From an uncultured Lachnospiraceae bacterium (lineage in GTDB: Bacteria > Bacillota > Clostridia > Lachnospirales > Lachnospiraceae), in contig CAJUFQ010000014.1 of assembly GCA_910585625.1 (NCBI GenBank), forward strand, positions 1-64,000: a stretch of 64,000 bases of DNA. Reading direction: 5' to 3'. The stretch's first letter is position 1. Every line of letters begins with the position of its first letter. The notes beneath the pieces are model-generated. The model ran no database searches. It saw only the letters and a list, made by a program, of their open reading frames with translations, and had not been told where the DNA came from. This document shows positions 16,691 through 24,590 of this stretch, piece by piece. A program made the translations under genes and the position numbers.

Positions 16691-17260
16691 ATGCCAAAGC
16701 AGAGAATCACCAAGGAAATGGTAGTCAGCGCAGCATTCGAGATTGCGAGGAGCGGTGGGATGGAACAGGTATTGGTAAAGAACATCGCAGACAGGCTGGG
16801 ATGTTCGGTACAGCCGATTTACAGCTATTGCCGGAACATGGAGGGGCTGCGTCAAGACGTGGAGGCAAAGGTCTGCAGCTTCATTCAGGAATACGTGGCC
16901 GGGCATATGGACAGGGATGATTTATTCCGCAGCTCTGGCCGGGCTTATATCCGGCTGTCTGAGGAGGAACCCCATCTGTTTCGGATATTCATCCTGCATC
17001 AGAGGAAAGGCATAACCTCTTTGGATGATTTTTACCAATCAGAAGCTGGATCCAATATGGCAGGCTTCATTGCGGATAAGCTGGGCATCAGTATTTTGCG
17101 TGCAAAGCAGCTTCATCTGAATATGCTGGTCTATACGGTGGGCTTGGGAACGATTTTTTCGGTGACAACGCCAGGGATTTCAGCAGATGAGATATTCTCG
17201 CAGCAGGAAATTGCCTACAATGCATTTGTGCAGCAGGCATTAAGTGGAAAGGAGCAATGA
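16691..17260 (+). CDS. TetR-family transcriptional regulator
   Basis: A 189-residue TetR-type repressor. The N-terminal helix-turn-helix covers ~10-50 (VVSAAFEIARSGGMEQVLVK, then NIADRLGCSVQPIYSYCRNM), and the C-terminal helical half carries the ligand/dimer domain. GGAGGGAAAG precedes the ATG. A perfect palindrome over its own promoter (16637-16675) predicts autoregulation together with the flavodoxin gene, whose start overlaps this stop by four bases. The TetR plus flavodoxin-domain pairing is a common Firmicute arrangement; the inducer is unknown. Confidence 0.88.
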   Translation: MPKQRITKEMVVSAAFEIARSGGMEQVLVKNIADRLGCSVQPIYSYCRNMEGLRQDVEAKVCSFIQEYVAGHMDRDDLFRSSGRAYIRLSEEEPHLFRIFILHQRKGITSLDDFYQSEAGSNMAGFIADKLGISILRAKQLHLNMLVYTVGLGTIFSVTTPGISADEIFSQQEIAYNAFVQQALSGKEQ

Positions 17261-17823
17261 TGATGGGTAGGAGCAACGGAATGGGCAAGAAAAATGGAAT
17301 CATCATGTATCAGTCAAAATATGGAGCGACGGCTAAATACGCGAGGTGGCTTCGTGAGATGACGGGATTCGGATGCGTGGAAACAAAGAAAGCTTCGTTG
17401 GATGAGGTCATGCGGCATGAATCAATCATTCTGTGCGGCGGCATATATGCGTCCGGCATAGCCGGGCTGTCGTTCCTGAAAAAGAATATCGGCAGGCTTG
17501 GCGGCAAGAAAATCGCCGTTTTTTGCGTAGGGGCGTCGCCGTATGATGAGAAGGCGTTTCGTGAGATTAAGGAGCACAACCTTCAAGGAGAGTTGGCGGG
17601 AATCCCGCTCTTTTATGGGCGCGGCGCCTGGGATGAGAGCCGGATGACATTTATAGACAGGAACTTATGCAGGCTGCTTCAGAAATCCGTGGCGAAAAAG
17701 GATCCCAGTACCTATGAGCCATGGATGAAGGCCCTGATGTGCGCGGCAGGGCAGAGCAGTGACTGGACAGACAGGAAATATTTGGTTCCGTTGGCAGAGT
17801 ATTTTGGCTTATGTTTTGGTTGA
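17257..17823 (+). CDS. Flavodoxin-domain protein (HemG-like)
   Basis: A 188-residue flavodoxin-fold protein. The N-terminal FMN phosphate-binding loop is YQSKYGATAKYARWL (about residues 18-32), followed by the 50s-loop-like LCGGIYASGIAGLSFL and VFCVGASPYDEKAF. It resembles HemG/flavodoxin domain proteins of anaerobes that transfer electrons with FMN. The gene is ATGA-coupled to the TetR gene, which presumably controls it. No haem genes are near, so a protoporphyrinogen oxidase role is not supported. Confidence 0.8.
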   Translation: MMMGRSNGMGKKNGIIMYQSKYGATAKYARWLREMTGFGCVETKKASLDEVMRHESIILCGGIYASGIAGLSFLKKNIGRLGGKKIAVFCVGASPYDEKAFREIKEHNLQGELAGIPLFYGRGAWDESRMTFIDRNLCRLLQKSVAKKDPSTYEPWMKALMCAAGQSSDWTDRKYLVPLAEYFGLCFG

Positions 17824-18050
17824 AAGCATATTTCTTACATGATAGAATGGGAAAAGAGAAGCGGGACGTGGCATATCAGAAGATGGTTTTTGATTAGGGA
17901 GTAGGAATGAGATGGCAGGGAAGTTGATGCGGGCTTGCCTGCTTTCCGCGTTAATTCATGATACTACTCCTAAGATACTACCTGGGAAGTATAGACATTT
18001 GGAAAGATTTCTGATATAAAACCATTAGATTATCAGAAGGAGGAAGGAAA

Positions 18051-18515
18051 ATGTACATATTGGTAATATTAGGAGTAATCATTTCGGTCCTGTTTGCGGG
18101 GATGACTGGGGATAAGGGGGGTGCTTCCCTGGTTCCCTGCGTTGATATTGCCGCCCTGCTGCTTATTTTGGTCGTCGTAATTCCGGTCATGGCGTCGATG
18201 GGGATGCTGAAAGACCTGAATCTTGCATTTAAGCTGACGCTCGGGAAGGGCAAGGCGGATAATCTTCCCGACTTAAAGCGCGCAAAACTTGCCATGACAT
18301 ATCTGATTCGGGCGACTCTATTTGCAGGCACAGTCGGTACCTTGGTCGGTGCAATTCAGGTGCTGGCATTTTATAAGGAAATGCTGGCGCTGACAGCGGG
18401 ACTGGGAGTCGCAATCTGCCCCTTACTGTATGCATTTGTGATTGCGATTGTGCTGCTTCCGCTGGAGGCAAGGCTGGAACGGAAAATCGTTGAGTATATG
18501 GAGAGCGGAGAATGA
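18051..18515 (+). CDS. MotA/TolQ-like four-helix membrane protein
   Basis: A 154-residue integral membrane protein with about four hydrophobic segments (at ~1-18, 31-50, 85-105 and 115-140). The pattern AGTVGTLVGAIQVLAF followed by AICPLLYAFVIAIVLLPLEA and RLERK is reminiscent of the MotA/ExbB/TolQ proton-channel fold, though it is shorter than flagellar MotA and no MotB partner is present. The gene is ATGA-coupled to the LuxR-type membrane regulator. AGAAGGAGG precedes the ATG. Interpretation as a sensor channel is inference only. Confidence 0.5.
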   Translation: MYILVILGVIISVLFAGMTGDKGGASLVPCVDIAALLLILVVVIPVMASMGMLKDLNLAFKLTLGKGKADNLPDLKRAKLAMTYLIRATLFAGTVGTLVGAIQVLAFYKEMLALTAGLGVAICPLLYAFVIAIVLLPLEARLERKIVEYMESGE

Positions 18516-19228
18516 AGAAAAGTATAGGGATATTGTTGTATCTTGCGCTGATGGCAGTATTCCTAAAGTTCGATTTGCGGCTTCTGTTTGATTTGCGCCA
18601 GTTTTTGCTGGTATTGTTTGGAACTGTTTTGCTGTTGCTGCCCTCCCTGAAGGAGAAGGAGGGGCAGGAAGGCAAGGGGCGGATGGTTTCTAAGATGAAG
18701 TGTTTTTTTGCGGAAGAGGGGACGAGGATTGGGCAGAATGCAGTTTGGGCAGGGCTTTTGCAGACGCTTGTGCTGTTGTTTTTAAATATGAGCGTCACGG
18801 ATCCAGAGATTGGCGGGATGCAGACGGTCGCTATCTCCTGCCGCCCGATTCTCTATGGGTTCTGCATCTGGATTATCCTGCAGGATTCAGAGAAAGCAGG
18901 GGCAAATGCAGGCAGTGATAAGGTTTTGGATGGAGCAGGGACAGGAAGCTATCTAGCGCCGGAGGTTTCGCAGGCAGACGTGGATTACCGCAAATGCCTG
19001 CAGGATTTAGGGCTTACGAAGCGTGAGGCAGAGATTGCGCTTCTCGTTATCCAGAAGCAAACGAATGCCGAGATTGCAGAGCAGTTGTTCATATCGGAGA
19101 CTACGGTAAAGAAGCATATGTCAAATATTTTTTCAAAACTTGGCATCAGCCAGCGGCAGGAAATCAGAGAAAAGTGCATATCTTCCAATGGCTGTAACAT
19201 GGGCAATGGGCAAAACCCGGAAAATTAA
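18512..19228 (+). CDS. Membrane-anchored LuxR-type HTH regulator
   Basis: A 238-residue protein with two or three N-terminal membrane segments (about residues 5-45 and 80-122) and a C-terminal LuxR/FixJ helix-turn-helix at ~168-230 (LTKREAEIALLVIQKQTNAE, then AEQLFISETTVKKHMSNIFS). The HTH ends GISQRQEIREK. It has no receiver domain, so the input must come through the membrane part or the coupled MotA-like protein (four-base overlap). A membrane-bound one-component regulator of this kind would act at its target DNA from the membrane. The targets are unknown. Confidence 0.75.
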   Translation: MKKSIGILLYLALMAVFLKFDLRLLFDLRQFLLVLFGTVLLLLPSLKEKEGQEGKGRMVSKMKCFFAEEGTRIGQNAVWAGLLQTLVLLFLNMSVTDPEIGGMQTVAISCRPILYGFCIWIILQDSEKAGANAGSDKVLDGAGTGSYLAPEVSQADVDYRKCLQDLGLTKREAEIALLVIQKQTNAEIAEQLFISETTVKKHMSNIFSKLGISQRQEIREKCISSNGCNMGNGQNPEN

Positions 19229-19237
19229 GGACAGAGG

Positions 19238-20326
19238 ATGGGCATGATAGAAAATTTTCCATTAGAGATAATTACAGAACCGCTGTTGTCATGGTTTCGC
19301 AAAAATGCCCGGGTTCTTCCCTGGCGGGAGGATGCGACGCCTTATCGTGTGTGGGTATCGGAAATCATGCTGCAGCAGACGCGTGTGGAGGCGGTGAAGC
19401 CATATTTCCAGCGTTTCACTGAGGCTCTCCCGACAATACGCGATTTGGCGGAGTGCGAAGAAGAGCGGCTGCTGAAGCTTTGGGAAGGGCTGGGCTATTA
19501 TAACCGTGTGCGCAATATGCAGGCTGCGGCACGGATGGTCATGGAAGAATACCAGGGACAGCTCCCGGCAGATTATGAGGAGCTTCTGAAATTAAAGGGA
19601 ATTGGGCATTATACGGCAGGGGCCATTGCGTCCATTGCCTATAAGATACCGGTGCCCGCCGTGGACGGCAATGTCCTGCGGGTTATCACGCGCGTGGCGG
19701 CGGACGATTCCGACATCATGAAACAGTCTGTGCGCACCAGGGTGGAGGCGGCGCTGCAGCGGATTATCCCGGAGGAGGCGGCAAGTGAGTTCAACCAGGC
19801 ATTGATGGAGCTTGGGGCTACGGTCTGCGTGCCGAATGGGGAGCCAGTGTGCGGGAAATGCCCCTGGCAGGGATTCTGTGAGGCGAGGCAGAAGGGCTGC
19901 TGGCAGGCAATTCCTGTCAAGAGCAAAGCAAAACCCAGGAAAATCGAGGATAAGACGGTATTCATCATCCGCGACGGGGAAAAACTCGTGCTGCACAAGC
20001 GTCCTGCCAAGGGATTGCTGGCAGGGATGTACGAATTTCCCAACACACCAGGGCATCTGTCAGAGGAGGAAGCCCTGCAGTGGGTAAAGGAACGGAAATT
20101 AAAGCCGCTGCGCATCCAGAAGATTGCGTCTGCCAAACATATTTTTTCCCATGTGGAATGGCATATGGATGCTTATGTCATAAGAGTAGATGAGCTTGCG
20201 GAAAATAGGAGCGGCATGCTTTTTGTGGAGGCCAGGGATTCAGAAGAGAATTATCCTATCCCGGCGGCCTTCGGGGCGTTTACCAAATATATGAATATCC
20301 GGCTTGGGAACGAAAAGTTCTCGTAA
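19238..20326 (+). CDS. mutY: A/G-specific adenine DNA glycosylase MutY
   Basis: A 362-residue MutY, which removes adenine mispaired with 8-oxoguanine. The HhH-GPD domain includes Glu42 (SEIMLQQTRVEAVKPY), the helix-hairpin-helix LKGIGHYTAGAIASIAY and catalytic Asp143 (VDGNVLRVI). The [4Fe-4S] cysteines are Cys197, Cys205, Cys208 and Cys214; the first spacing is seven residues rather than the usual six. The C-terminal ~130 residues form the Nudix-like 8-oxoG recognition domain (KLVLHKRPAKGLLAGMYEFP). The start may be the ATG at 19238 or 19244. A good terminator follows at 20366. Confidence 0.93.
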   Translation: MGMIENFPLEIITEPLLSWFRKNARVLPWREDATPYRVWVSEIMLQQTRVEAVKPYFQRFTEALPTIRDLAECEEERLLKLWEGLGYYNRVRNMQAAARMVMEEYQGQLPADYEELLKLKGIGHYTAGAIASIAYKIPVPAVDGNVLRVITRVAADDSDIMKQSVRTRVEAALQRIIPEEAASEFNQALMELGATVCVPNGEPVCGKCPWQGFCEARQKGCWQAIPVKSKAKPRKIEDKTVFIIRDGEKLVLHKRPAKGLLAGMYEFPNTPGHLSEEEALQWVKERKLKPLRIQKIASAKHIFSHVEWHMDAYVIRVDELAENRSGMLFVEARDSEENYPIPAAFGAFTKYMNIRLGNEKFS

Positions 20327-20365
20327 TTGCCTGGAAACCCAGGAAGACAAGAAGGCAGAAAAGGA

Positions 20366-20395
20366 GAGGCCAGTGCATTTCGCACTGGCCTTCAT
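20366..20395 (+). terminator. Rho-independent terminator after mutY
   Basis: AGGCCAGTGC (20367-20376) and GCACTGGCCT (20382-20391) form a perfect 10-bp stem with loop ATTTC, followed by a short T-containing tail. Confidence 0.7.
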
Positions 20396-20779
20396 ATGAA
20401 AAAGATTTATATAAAAAAGTGAGGATAGCTTAATTGGAATTTACAAGTATTAGTATATGCATGAAATGTGACGTTAGTATGTTTATATTATGAGGATTTT
20501 GTAAAGAAAATATGAACAAATATAGTGAAAGATATTTTGAGGAGTGATTGCCATGTATGGTTGGAAATGGAATTTGCGATTTTTCGGGAAATGTGTATAA
20601 TAGAGAAAGATAAGAGTGCAAAAAGGATTTATTCCCTCTTTGAAGTTTGAGTTTCCCCATTTTTTATAACAGCTAATATTTTAGTACAAAAAGGTCTTGC
20701 CGTTTTAGGCACTATGAAACGAAATAATGAGGAAACTTAAATCTTTGAGGGTATTTAACGGCACAGATTGGAGGAAGAT
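20396..20779. other. AT-rich leader region upstream of glycosyltransferase
   Basis: This 384-base stretch has no credible gene; a 76-codon minus-strand frame is very AT-rich and has no recognisable family. It includes AAAAAGGTCTTGCCG at about 20688-20702, which matches the opening of two structured elements at 38235 and 48706, but the rest of the element is missing here. It probably contains the promoter and leader of the gene at 20780. Confidence 0.4.
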
Positions 20780-21796
20780 ATGAAATTATTGTCAATAGCG
20801 ATTCCCAGCTATAACTCACAAGATTATATGGAGCATTGCATTGAGTCTTTGCTGGTGGGCGGCGAAGATGTGGAAATACTAATCGTGGACGATGGGTCTA
20901 AGGATATGACGGGAGAGATTGCTGACCGTTATGCACAGAAGTATCCCAGCATCGTCAAGGCAATCCATCAGGAGAACGGCGGGCATGGGGAGGCTGTGAA
21001 TGCAGGTATCCGTAATGCCTCGGGGCTGTATTTTAAGGTCGTAGACAGTGACGACTGGGTAGATGAGGAGGCTTTCCATAAAATCCTTGCTACGCTGCGG
21101 GAACTGTCCGGCGGAAGCCGTGTGCTGGATATGCTGATTAGCAATTTTGTATATGAAAAAGAGGGCGCGAAACATAAAAAAGTCATGAAATATACCGGGA
21201 CGCTGCCGGAGAACCAGATGTTTGGCTGGGATCAGGCAAGGCACTTCCGAAAGGGGCAGTACATCCTGATGCATTCCGTCATCTACCGCACGCAGCTTTT
21301 GCGGGAATGCGGGCTGGAGCTGCCGAAGCATACATTTTACGTGGACAATATTTTCGTCTATGTACCTTTGCCTTATGTGAAGAATATGTATTATCTCAAC
21401 GTGGACTTTTACCGTTATTTTATCGGCAGGGAAGACCAGTCTGTCAATGAGAAAGTGATGATTGGGCGGATAGACCAGCAGATCAGGGTCAACAAGCTCA
21501 TGGTCGAGTCGGTGGATTTGTGGAAGCTGCCGAACCGCAAATTACGGAAATATATGTTTAATTACCTGGAAATCATTACGGTAGTGTCCACAATTATGCT
21601 GATTCGTTCTGGTACCCAGGAAAACCTTGACAAGAAGCGGGATCTCTGGAAATATCTAAAAGACTATGATTTACGTCTGTTCTGGCATCTGCGTAAGGGC
21701 ATCATGGGGCAGACGATGAATCTGCCGGGAAAGAGCGGCAGGAAGATTTCCGTGGCAGCGTATAAGATTTCCCAGAAGGTAGTAGGCTTTAATTAA
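20780..21796 (+). CDS. Family 2 glycosyltransferase
   Basis: A 338-residue GT-A fold glycosyltransferase. AIPSYNSQDYMEHCIESLL opens the nucleotide-sugar domain. EILIVDDGSKDMTGEIADRY and FKVVDSDDWVDEEAF contain the DDGS and DxD-type (DSDDW) metal/sugar-nucleotide motifs. The C-terminal third lacks a convincing membrane anchor but has an amphipathic end. The ATG at 20780 with GGAGG five bases upstream is preferred over TTG at 20768. It is a clear paralogue of the gene at 56968, 36 kb away, sharing IHQENGGHG and DQSVNE...RIDQQIRV segments. The acceptor is unknown; it likely acts in surface polysaccharide or glycolipid synthesis. Confidence 0.88.
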   Translation: MKLLSIAIPSYNSQDYMEHCIESLLVGGEDVEILIVDDGSKDMTGEIADRYAQKYPSIVKAIHQENGGHGEAVNAGIRNASGLYFKVVDSDDWVDEEAFHKILATLRELSGGSRVLDMLISNFVYEKEGAKHKKVMKYTGTLPENQMFGWDQARHFRKGQYILMHSVIYRTQLLRECGLELPKHTFYVDNIFVYVPLPYVKNMYYLNVDFYRYFIGREDQSVNEKVMIGRIDQQIRVNKLMVESVDLWKLPNRKLRKYMFNYLEIITVVSTIMLIRSGTQENLDKKRDLWKYLKDYDLRLFWHLRKGIMGQTMNLPGKSGRKISVAAYKISQKVVGFN

Positions 21797-21803
21797 AAAC
21801 GGC

Positions 21804-21861
21804 AGAGACCACACGAAGGGTGCGCCGCCATGGGCGTAACTCTTCGGGGTGGTCTTTTTTT
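21804..21861 (+). terminator. Rho-independent terminator
   Basis: AGACCAC followed by CGAAG pairs with CTTCG and GTGGTCT across a loop of about 25 bases, and a run of seven T follows. It ends the glycosyltransferase unit. Confidence 0.75.
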
Positions 21862-21896
21862 GTCTTATAGGAAAGCCCTTGTCGCGCTAACGCTTG
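21862..21896 (+). repeat. Partial copy of the hairpin-chain element found at 33241
   Basis: TAGGAAAG-C-CCTTGTC-G-CGCTAACGC here matches TAGGAAAG-A-CCTTGTC-A-CGCTAACGC at 33247-33272 almost base for base, and both are preceded by TGTCTT. Only the left end is retained here; it directly follows a terminator. Confidence 0.5.
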
Positions 21897-21921
21897 GTTT
21901 GTCAGATGTGAAAGTTTCATC

Positions 21922-21964
21922 TTGACATTTGGGACTATTTGATGTAGTCTCTAATAAAGACTAC
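21922..21964 (+). promoter_or_regulatory. Promoter with BlaI-type dyads
   Basis: TTGACA at 21922-21927 and a -10-like TAGTCT at 21945-21950 (17-base spacing). GTAGTC (21944-21949) and GACTAC (21959-21964) form an inverted repeat, and GACTA (21933-21937) with TAGTC (21945-21949) forms a second. BlaI/MecI/CopY repressors bind such TACnnnnnnGTA-like dyads, so self-control by the BlaI-type gene at 21997 is likely. Confidence 0.6.
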
Positions 21965-21996
21965 TGCATGTGGTCTGCGGGAGGAGAAGGAAACAG

Positions 21997-22359
21997 ATGG
22001 CAGAAATACAATTAGGTGTTATAGAGGCGAGATATGCAGATATGATTTGGGAGCATGAGCCGGTTACTTCGTCTGAACTGGTAAAGATGACGGCAGTAGA
22101 ATTTGACTGGAAGAGAACCACGGCGCATAATGTGTTGCGAAGATTAATTGATAAGGGGTTATTTCAGAATAAAAACGGTGTGGTAACTTCTGTGATTTCC
22201 AGAGATGAATTTTATTCCATGCGGAGTAAAAAATATGTGGAAGATACTTTTGATGGTTCTCTTCCGGCATTTATTGCGGCATTTACGCAGAATGCTAAGC
22301 TAACAGCGGATGAGGCGGAAGCAATCCGCAAGATAATCGATCAGGCAGAGGAGAAATGA
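21997..22359 (+). CDS. BlaI/MecI/CopY family repressor
   Basis: A 120-residue penicillinase-repressor-type winged helix. The N-terminal half has the recognition region FDWKRTTAHNVLRRLIDKGLF, and the C-terminal half is the short dimerisation helix set with the LPAFIAAFTQNAKLT segment where BlaR1-type proteases normally cleave. The ATG at 21997 follows GGAGGAGAAGG; a GTG at 21970 is less likely. It overlaps the BlaR1 gene by four bases. The pair forms a cell-wall or beta-lactam sensing circuit; no beta-lactamase gene is present in the window. Confidence 0.88.
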   Translation: MAEIQLGVIEARYADMIWEHEPVTSSELVKMTAVEFDWKRTTAHNVLRRLIDKGLFQNKNGVVTSVISRDEFYSMRSKKYVEDTFDGSLPAFIAAFTQNAKLTADEAEAIRKIIDQAEEK

Positions 22360-24173
22360 GTATGGGAGATGTCTTTCTGAAGTTATTAAACATGAGTATT
22401 ACCGCCGCATGGTTCATATTGGCAGTGGTTTGTATCAGGCTGATATTTAGAAAAATTCCTAAATGGGTGAACTGCTTATTGTGGGGAGCGGTCGCAATCA
22501 GGCTGATTTGCCCGTTTTCCATTGAAAGCCGGTTCAGTATACTGCCAAGTACAGAACCAATAAAATCCAGTACGGTTGTGGGAGGGGAAGTACAGAATTA
22601 TATACCGTCTATAGATAGTCATCTGACGATTGTGGAACACACGATAAACCCAATGTTGAAAGAGACTTTTGCATATCATGAATCAGCCAGCGCTGCGCCA
22701 TGGCAGATAATTACTTATATTGCGGGTCTGGCATGGGTAAGCGGTATGATTTTTTTGATAATATGTGCAATGGGCAGCATGATAAGACTGCATAATCTTG
22801 TAAGGGAAGCGGTATGTTTCAGCGGCAATATTTATATTTGTGACGCTGTGAAAACGCCGTTTATTTTGGGGATTGCCAGACCGCGGATTTATCTTCCTTC
22901 TGCCCTGAGTGAGATAGAAATGAATCATATTATTGCACATGAATCTGCTCATCTGAAAAGAAGAGACCATTGGTGGAAAGCGTTGGGATATGTGTTGCTA
23001 TGTGTTTATTGGTTCAATCCCCTTTGTTGGGCGGCATATGCCCTGTTTTGTAAAGATATGGAACTGGCATGTGATGAAAAACTGGTTAAAAATATGACGT
23101 TTTGTGAGAAAAAAGAGTATTCTAACGTGTTGCTGTCTTGTACGAGACACAGACGTATGGTCATGGTATGTCCGTTGGCCTTTGGGGAAGTAGGGATAAA
23201 GGAACGGGTGATATCTGTTTTGAATTATAAAAAGCCTACATTATGGATTATGATAGCGGCAGCAGCCGTATGCATGGGATTGGCCGTATGCTTATTGACG
23301 AATCCGACAACTGAGTCTCAGATAAGAATTCGCATCCCTGCAGGAATTACAGAAATCTTTTCTCATGCAGACGAGGCTGCTGCGCAGGAAGAAGACCCTG
23401 AGAAAGGCGAATCAGCGCAGGCAAAAGAGATGCAGGAAGAAAACGTTTCTGTAGAAGGTATCACGCTTTATGAACATCCGCAAGCTGACAAAGTATGTAT
23501 AGAAGTACAGCCTGCCATGATAAGAAAAAAACCATCGTATTTCTATATTCCCACAGGTGAAGACCAAAAATGGTTATTGGAATACATGAAATCATTGGAT
23601 CTGGAAGGCCAACGGTCGAGTGAGAATAGGCTTACGGAGGGACATAAGGAAACCGGCTGGCAGATATTTTATAATGACGTCGTAATTATGGCTTTTGAAG
23701 ATGGCTATTTATACTATACCTACCAAGATGATGAAAATGAGCTGATGGAGTGCGTGATAGAAGAGCCGGAATTATGCAGCTATATACAGAACATGCTGGA
23801 AGAAGAAATCGGTTATCAGAAATATGATATTTCCAATATAAAAGATATTGTATCCGCTAAGTTAGAGGTTAATTCTATTTTTACAGACCGGCAGTTTTAT
23901 AGCCAGACCATAACGGATGCAGAAACATTGCAAAAGTTTGAGGAGTGGTTTCGTAACGCGGAATATACGTTTGACGCAGCTGGTTGTGCAAATGAATGCG
24001 CCTGTTTGGAATTGACATTGGCCGACGGAGAGATAGTGAAATTGTCTATGGCTACGGATAGCTGCCCATATTTCAGTATACATGGGGTTGGTTATAATTA
24101 TCAACCGGCGTCAGGTCAGGATAACAGCGAGTTTTATAAATGTTTTTATGAAATTCCATGGCAATATGAGTAG
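22356..24173 (+). CDS. BlaR1-type M56 family metallopeptidase sensor
   Basis: A 605-residue membrane sensor. The N-terminal ~310 residues carry four or five membrane segments and the M56 zinc site HESAH at residues 195-199, with a downstream ELACDE at ~236-241. The membrane helix at about 298-316 leads into an extracytoplasmic domain. That domain (~330-605) is not a penicillin-binding transpeptidase: the expected S-x-x-K / S-x-N / K-T-G set is absent, and it reads as a Glu/Asp-rich beta domain. So the protein is a BlaR1 relative that senses something other than beta-lactams, or uses a diverged sensor. It is coupled to the BlaI-type gene by an ATGA overlap. Confidence 0.82.
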   Translation: MSMGDVFLKLLNMSITAAWFILAVVCIRLIFRKIPKWVNCLLWGAVAIRLICPFSIESRFSILPSTEPIKSSTVVGGEVQNYIPSIDSHLTIVEHTINPMLKETFAYHESASAAPWQIITYIAGLAWVSGMIFLIICAMGSMIRLHNLVREAVCFSGNIYICDAVKTPFILGIARPRIYLPSALSEIEMNHIIAHESAHLKRRDHWWKALGYVLLCVYWFNPLCWAAYALFCKDMELACDEKLVKNMTFCEKKEYSNVLLSCTRHRRMVMVCPLAFGEVGIKERVISVLNYKKPTLWIMIAAAAVCMGLAVCLLTNPTTESQIRIRIPAGITEIFSHADEAAAQEEDPEKGESAQAKEMQEENVSVEGITLYEHPQADKVCIEVQPAMIRKKPSYFYIPTGEDQKWLLEYMKSLDLEGQRSSENRLTEGHKETGWQIFYNDVVIMAFEDGYLYYTYQDDENELMECVIEEPELCSYIQNMLEEEIGYQKYDISNIKDIVSAKLEVNSIFTDRQFYSQTITDAETLQKFEEWFRNAEYTFDAAGCANECACLELTLADGEIVKLSMATDSCPYFSIHGVGYNYQPASGQDNSEFYKCFYEIPWQYE

Positions 24174-24301
24174 ATTCTGGAAATAAAATGTTTCTTAGAA
24201 GCCTGTTTTCTGTTATAATAATGGGGAAACTCAAAGTAAACGCGGGTTGCGCTATCTCCGGAAATGGCGCAAGATTCAGCTATCACAGAGGAGGCGCGAA
24301 A

Positions 24302-24559
24302 TTGTTAACGCTATTTAACAGAAAAGAGCTAATCACTACATTTTCTATGAAGCAACAGGCACAAATCAGGCAAAAACTGCAGGCAAATGGCATCGTATAT
24401 AAATGCAAGGCAATCAACAGAAACAGCGCGTCGCCGCTTTCTGGCTCGCGGGTCAGGACAGGGACCCTGGGGCAGGATATAAATATGGCATACGAATATA
24501 TTATTTATGTTTCCAAGCAGGATTATGAGCGGGCGAAAGGGCTGGTACGGCAGATATGA
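24302..24559 (+). CDS. Small DUF2007-like protein
   Basis: An 85-residue protein starting at a TTG (24302) with AGAGGAGG eight bases upstream. Longer frames from 24188 have no such site. The order of elements (MKQQAQIRQKLQANGIVYKC, then AYEYIIYVSKQDYERAKGLV) resembles DUF2007-type putative signal-transducing proteins. Upstream (24248-24276) a stem TTGCGC...GCGCAA is present in the leader. It lies 31 bases before jetA on the same strand but belongs to no known Wadjet component, so linkage may be accidental. Confidence 0.5.
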   Translation: MLTLFNRKELITTFSMKQQAQIRQKLQANGIVYKCKAINRNSASPLSGSRVRTGTLGQDINMAYEYIIYVSKQDYERAKGLVRQI

Positions 24560-24590
24560 GGTTTGTGTAAGGAAGCAATGAGGTCAGCGA

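Noticed and set aside
24188..24301. N-terminal extension of the DUF2007-like protein
   Set aside because: The extension has no ribosome binding site and overlaps a leader hairpin; the TTG at 24302 has a strong AGGAGG.
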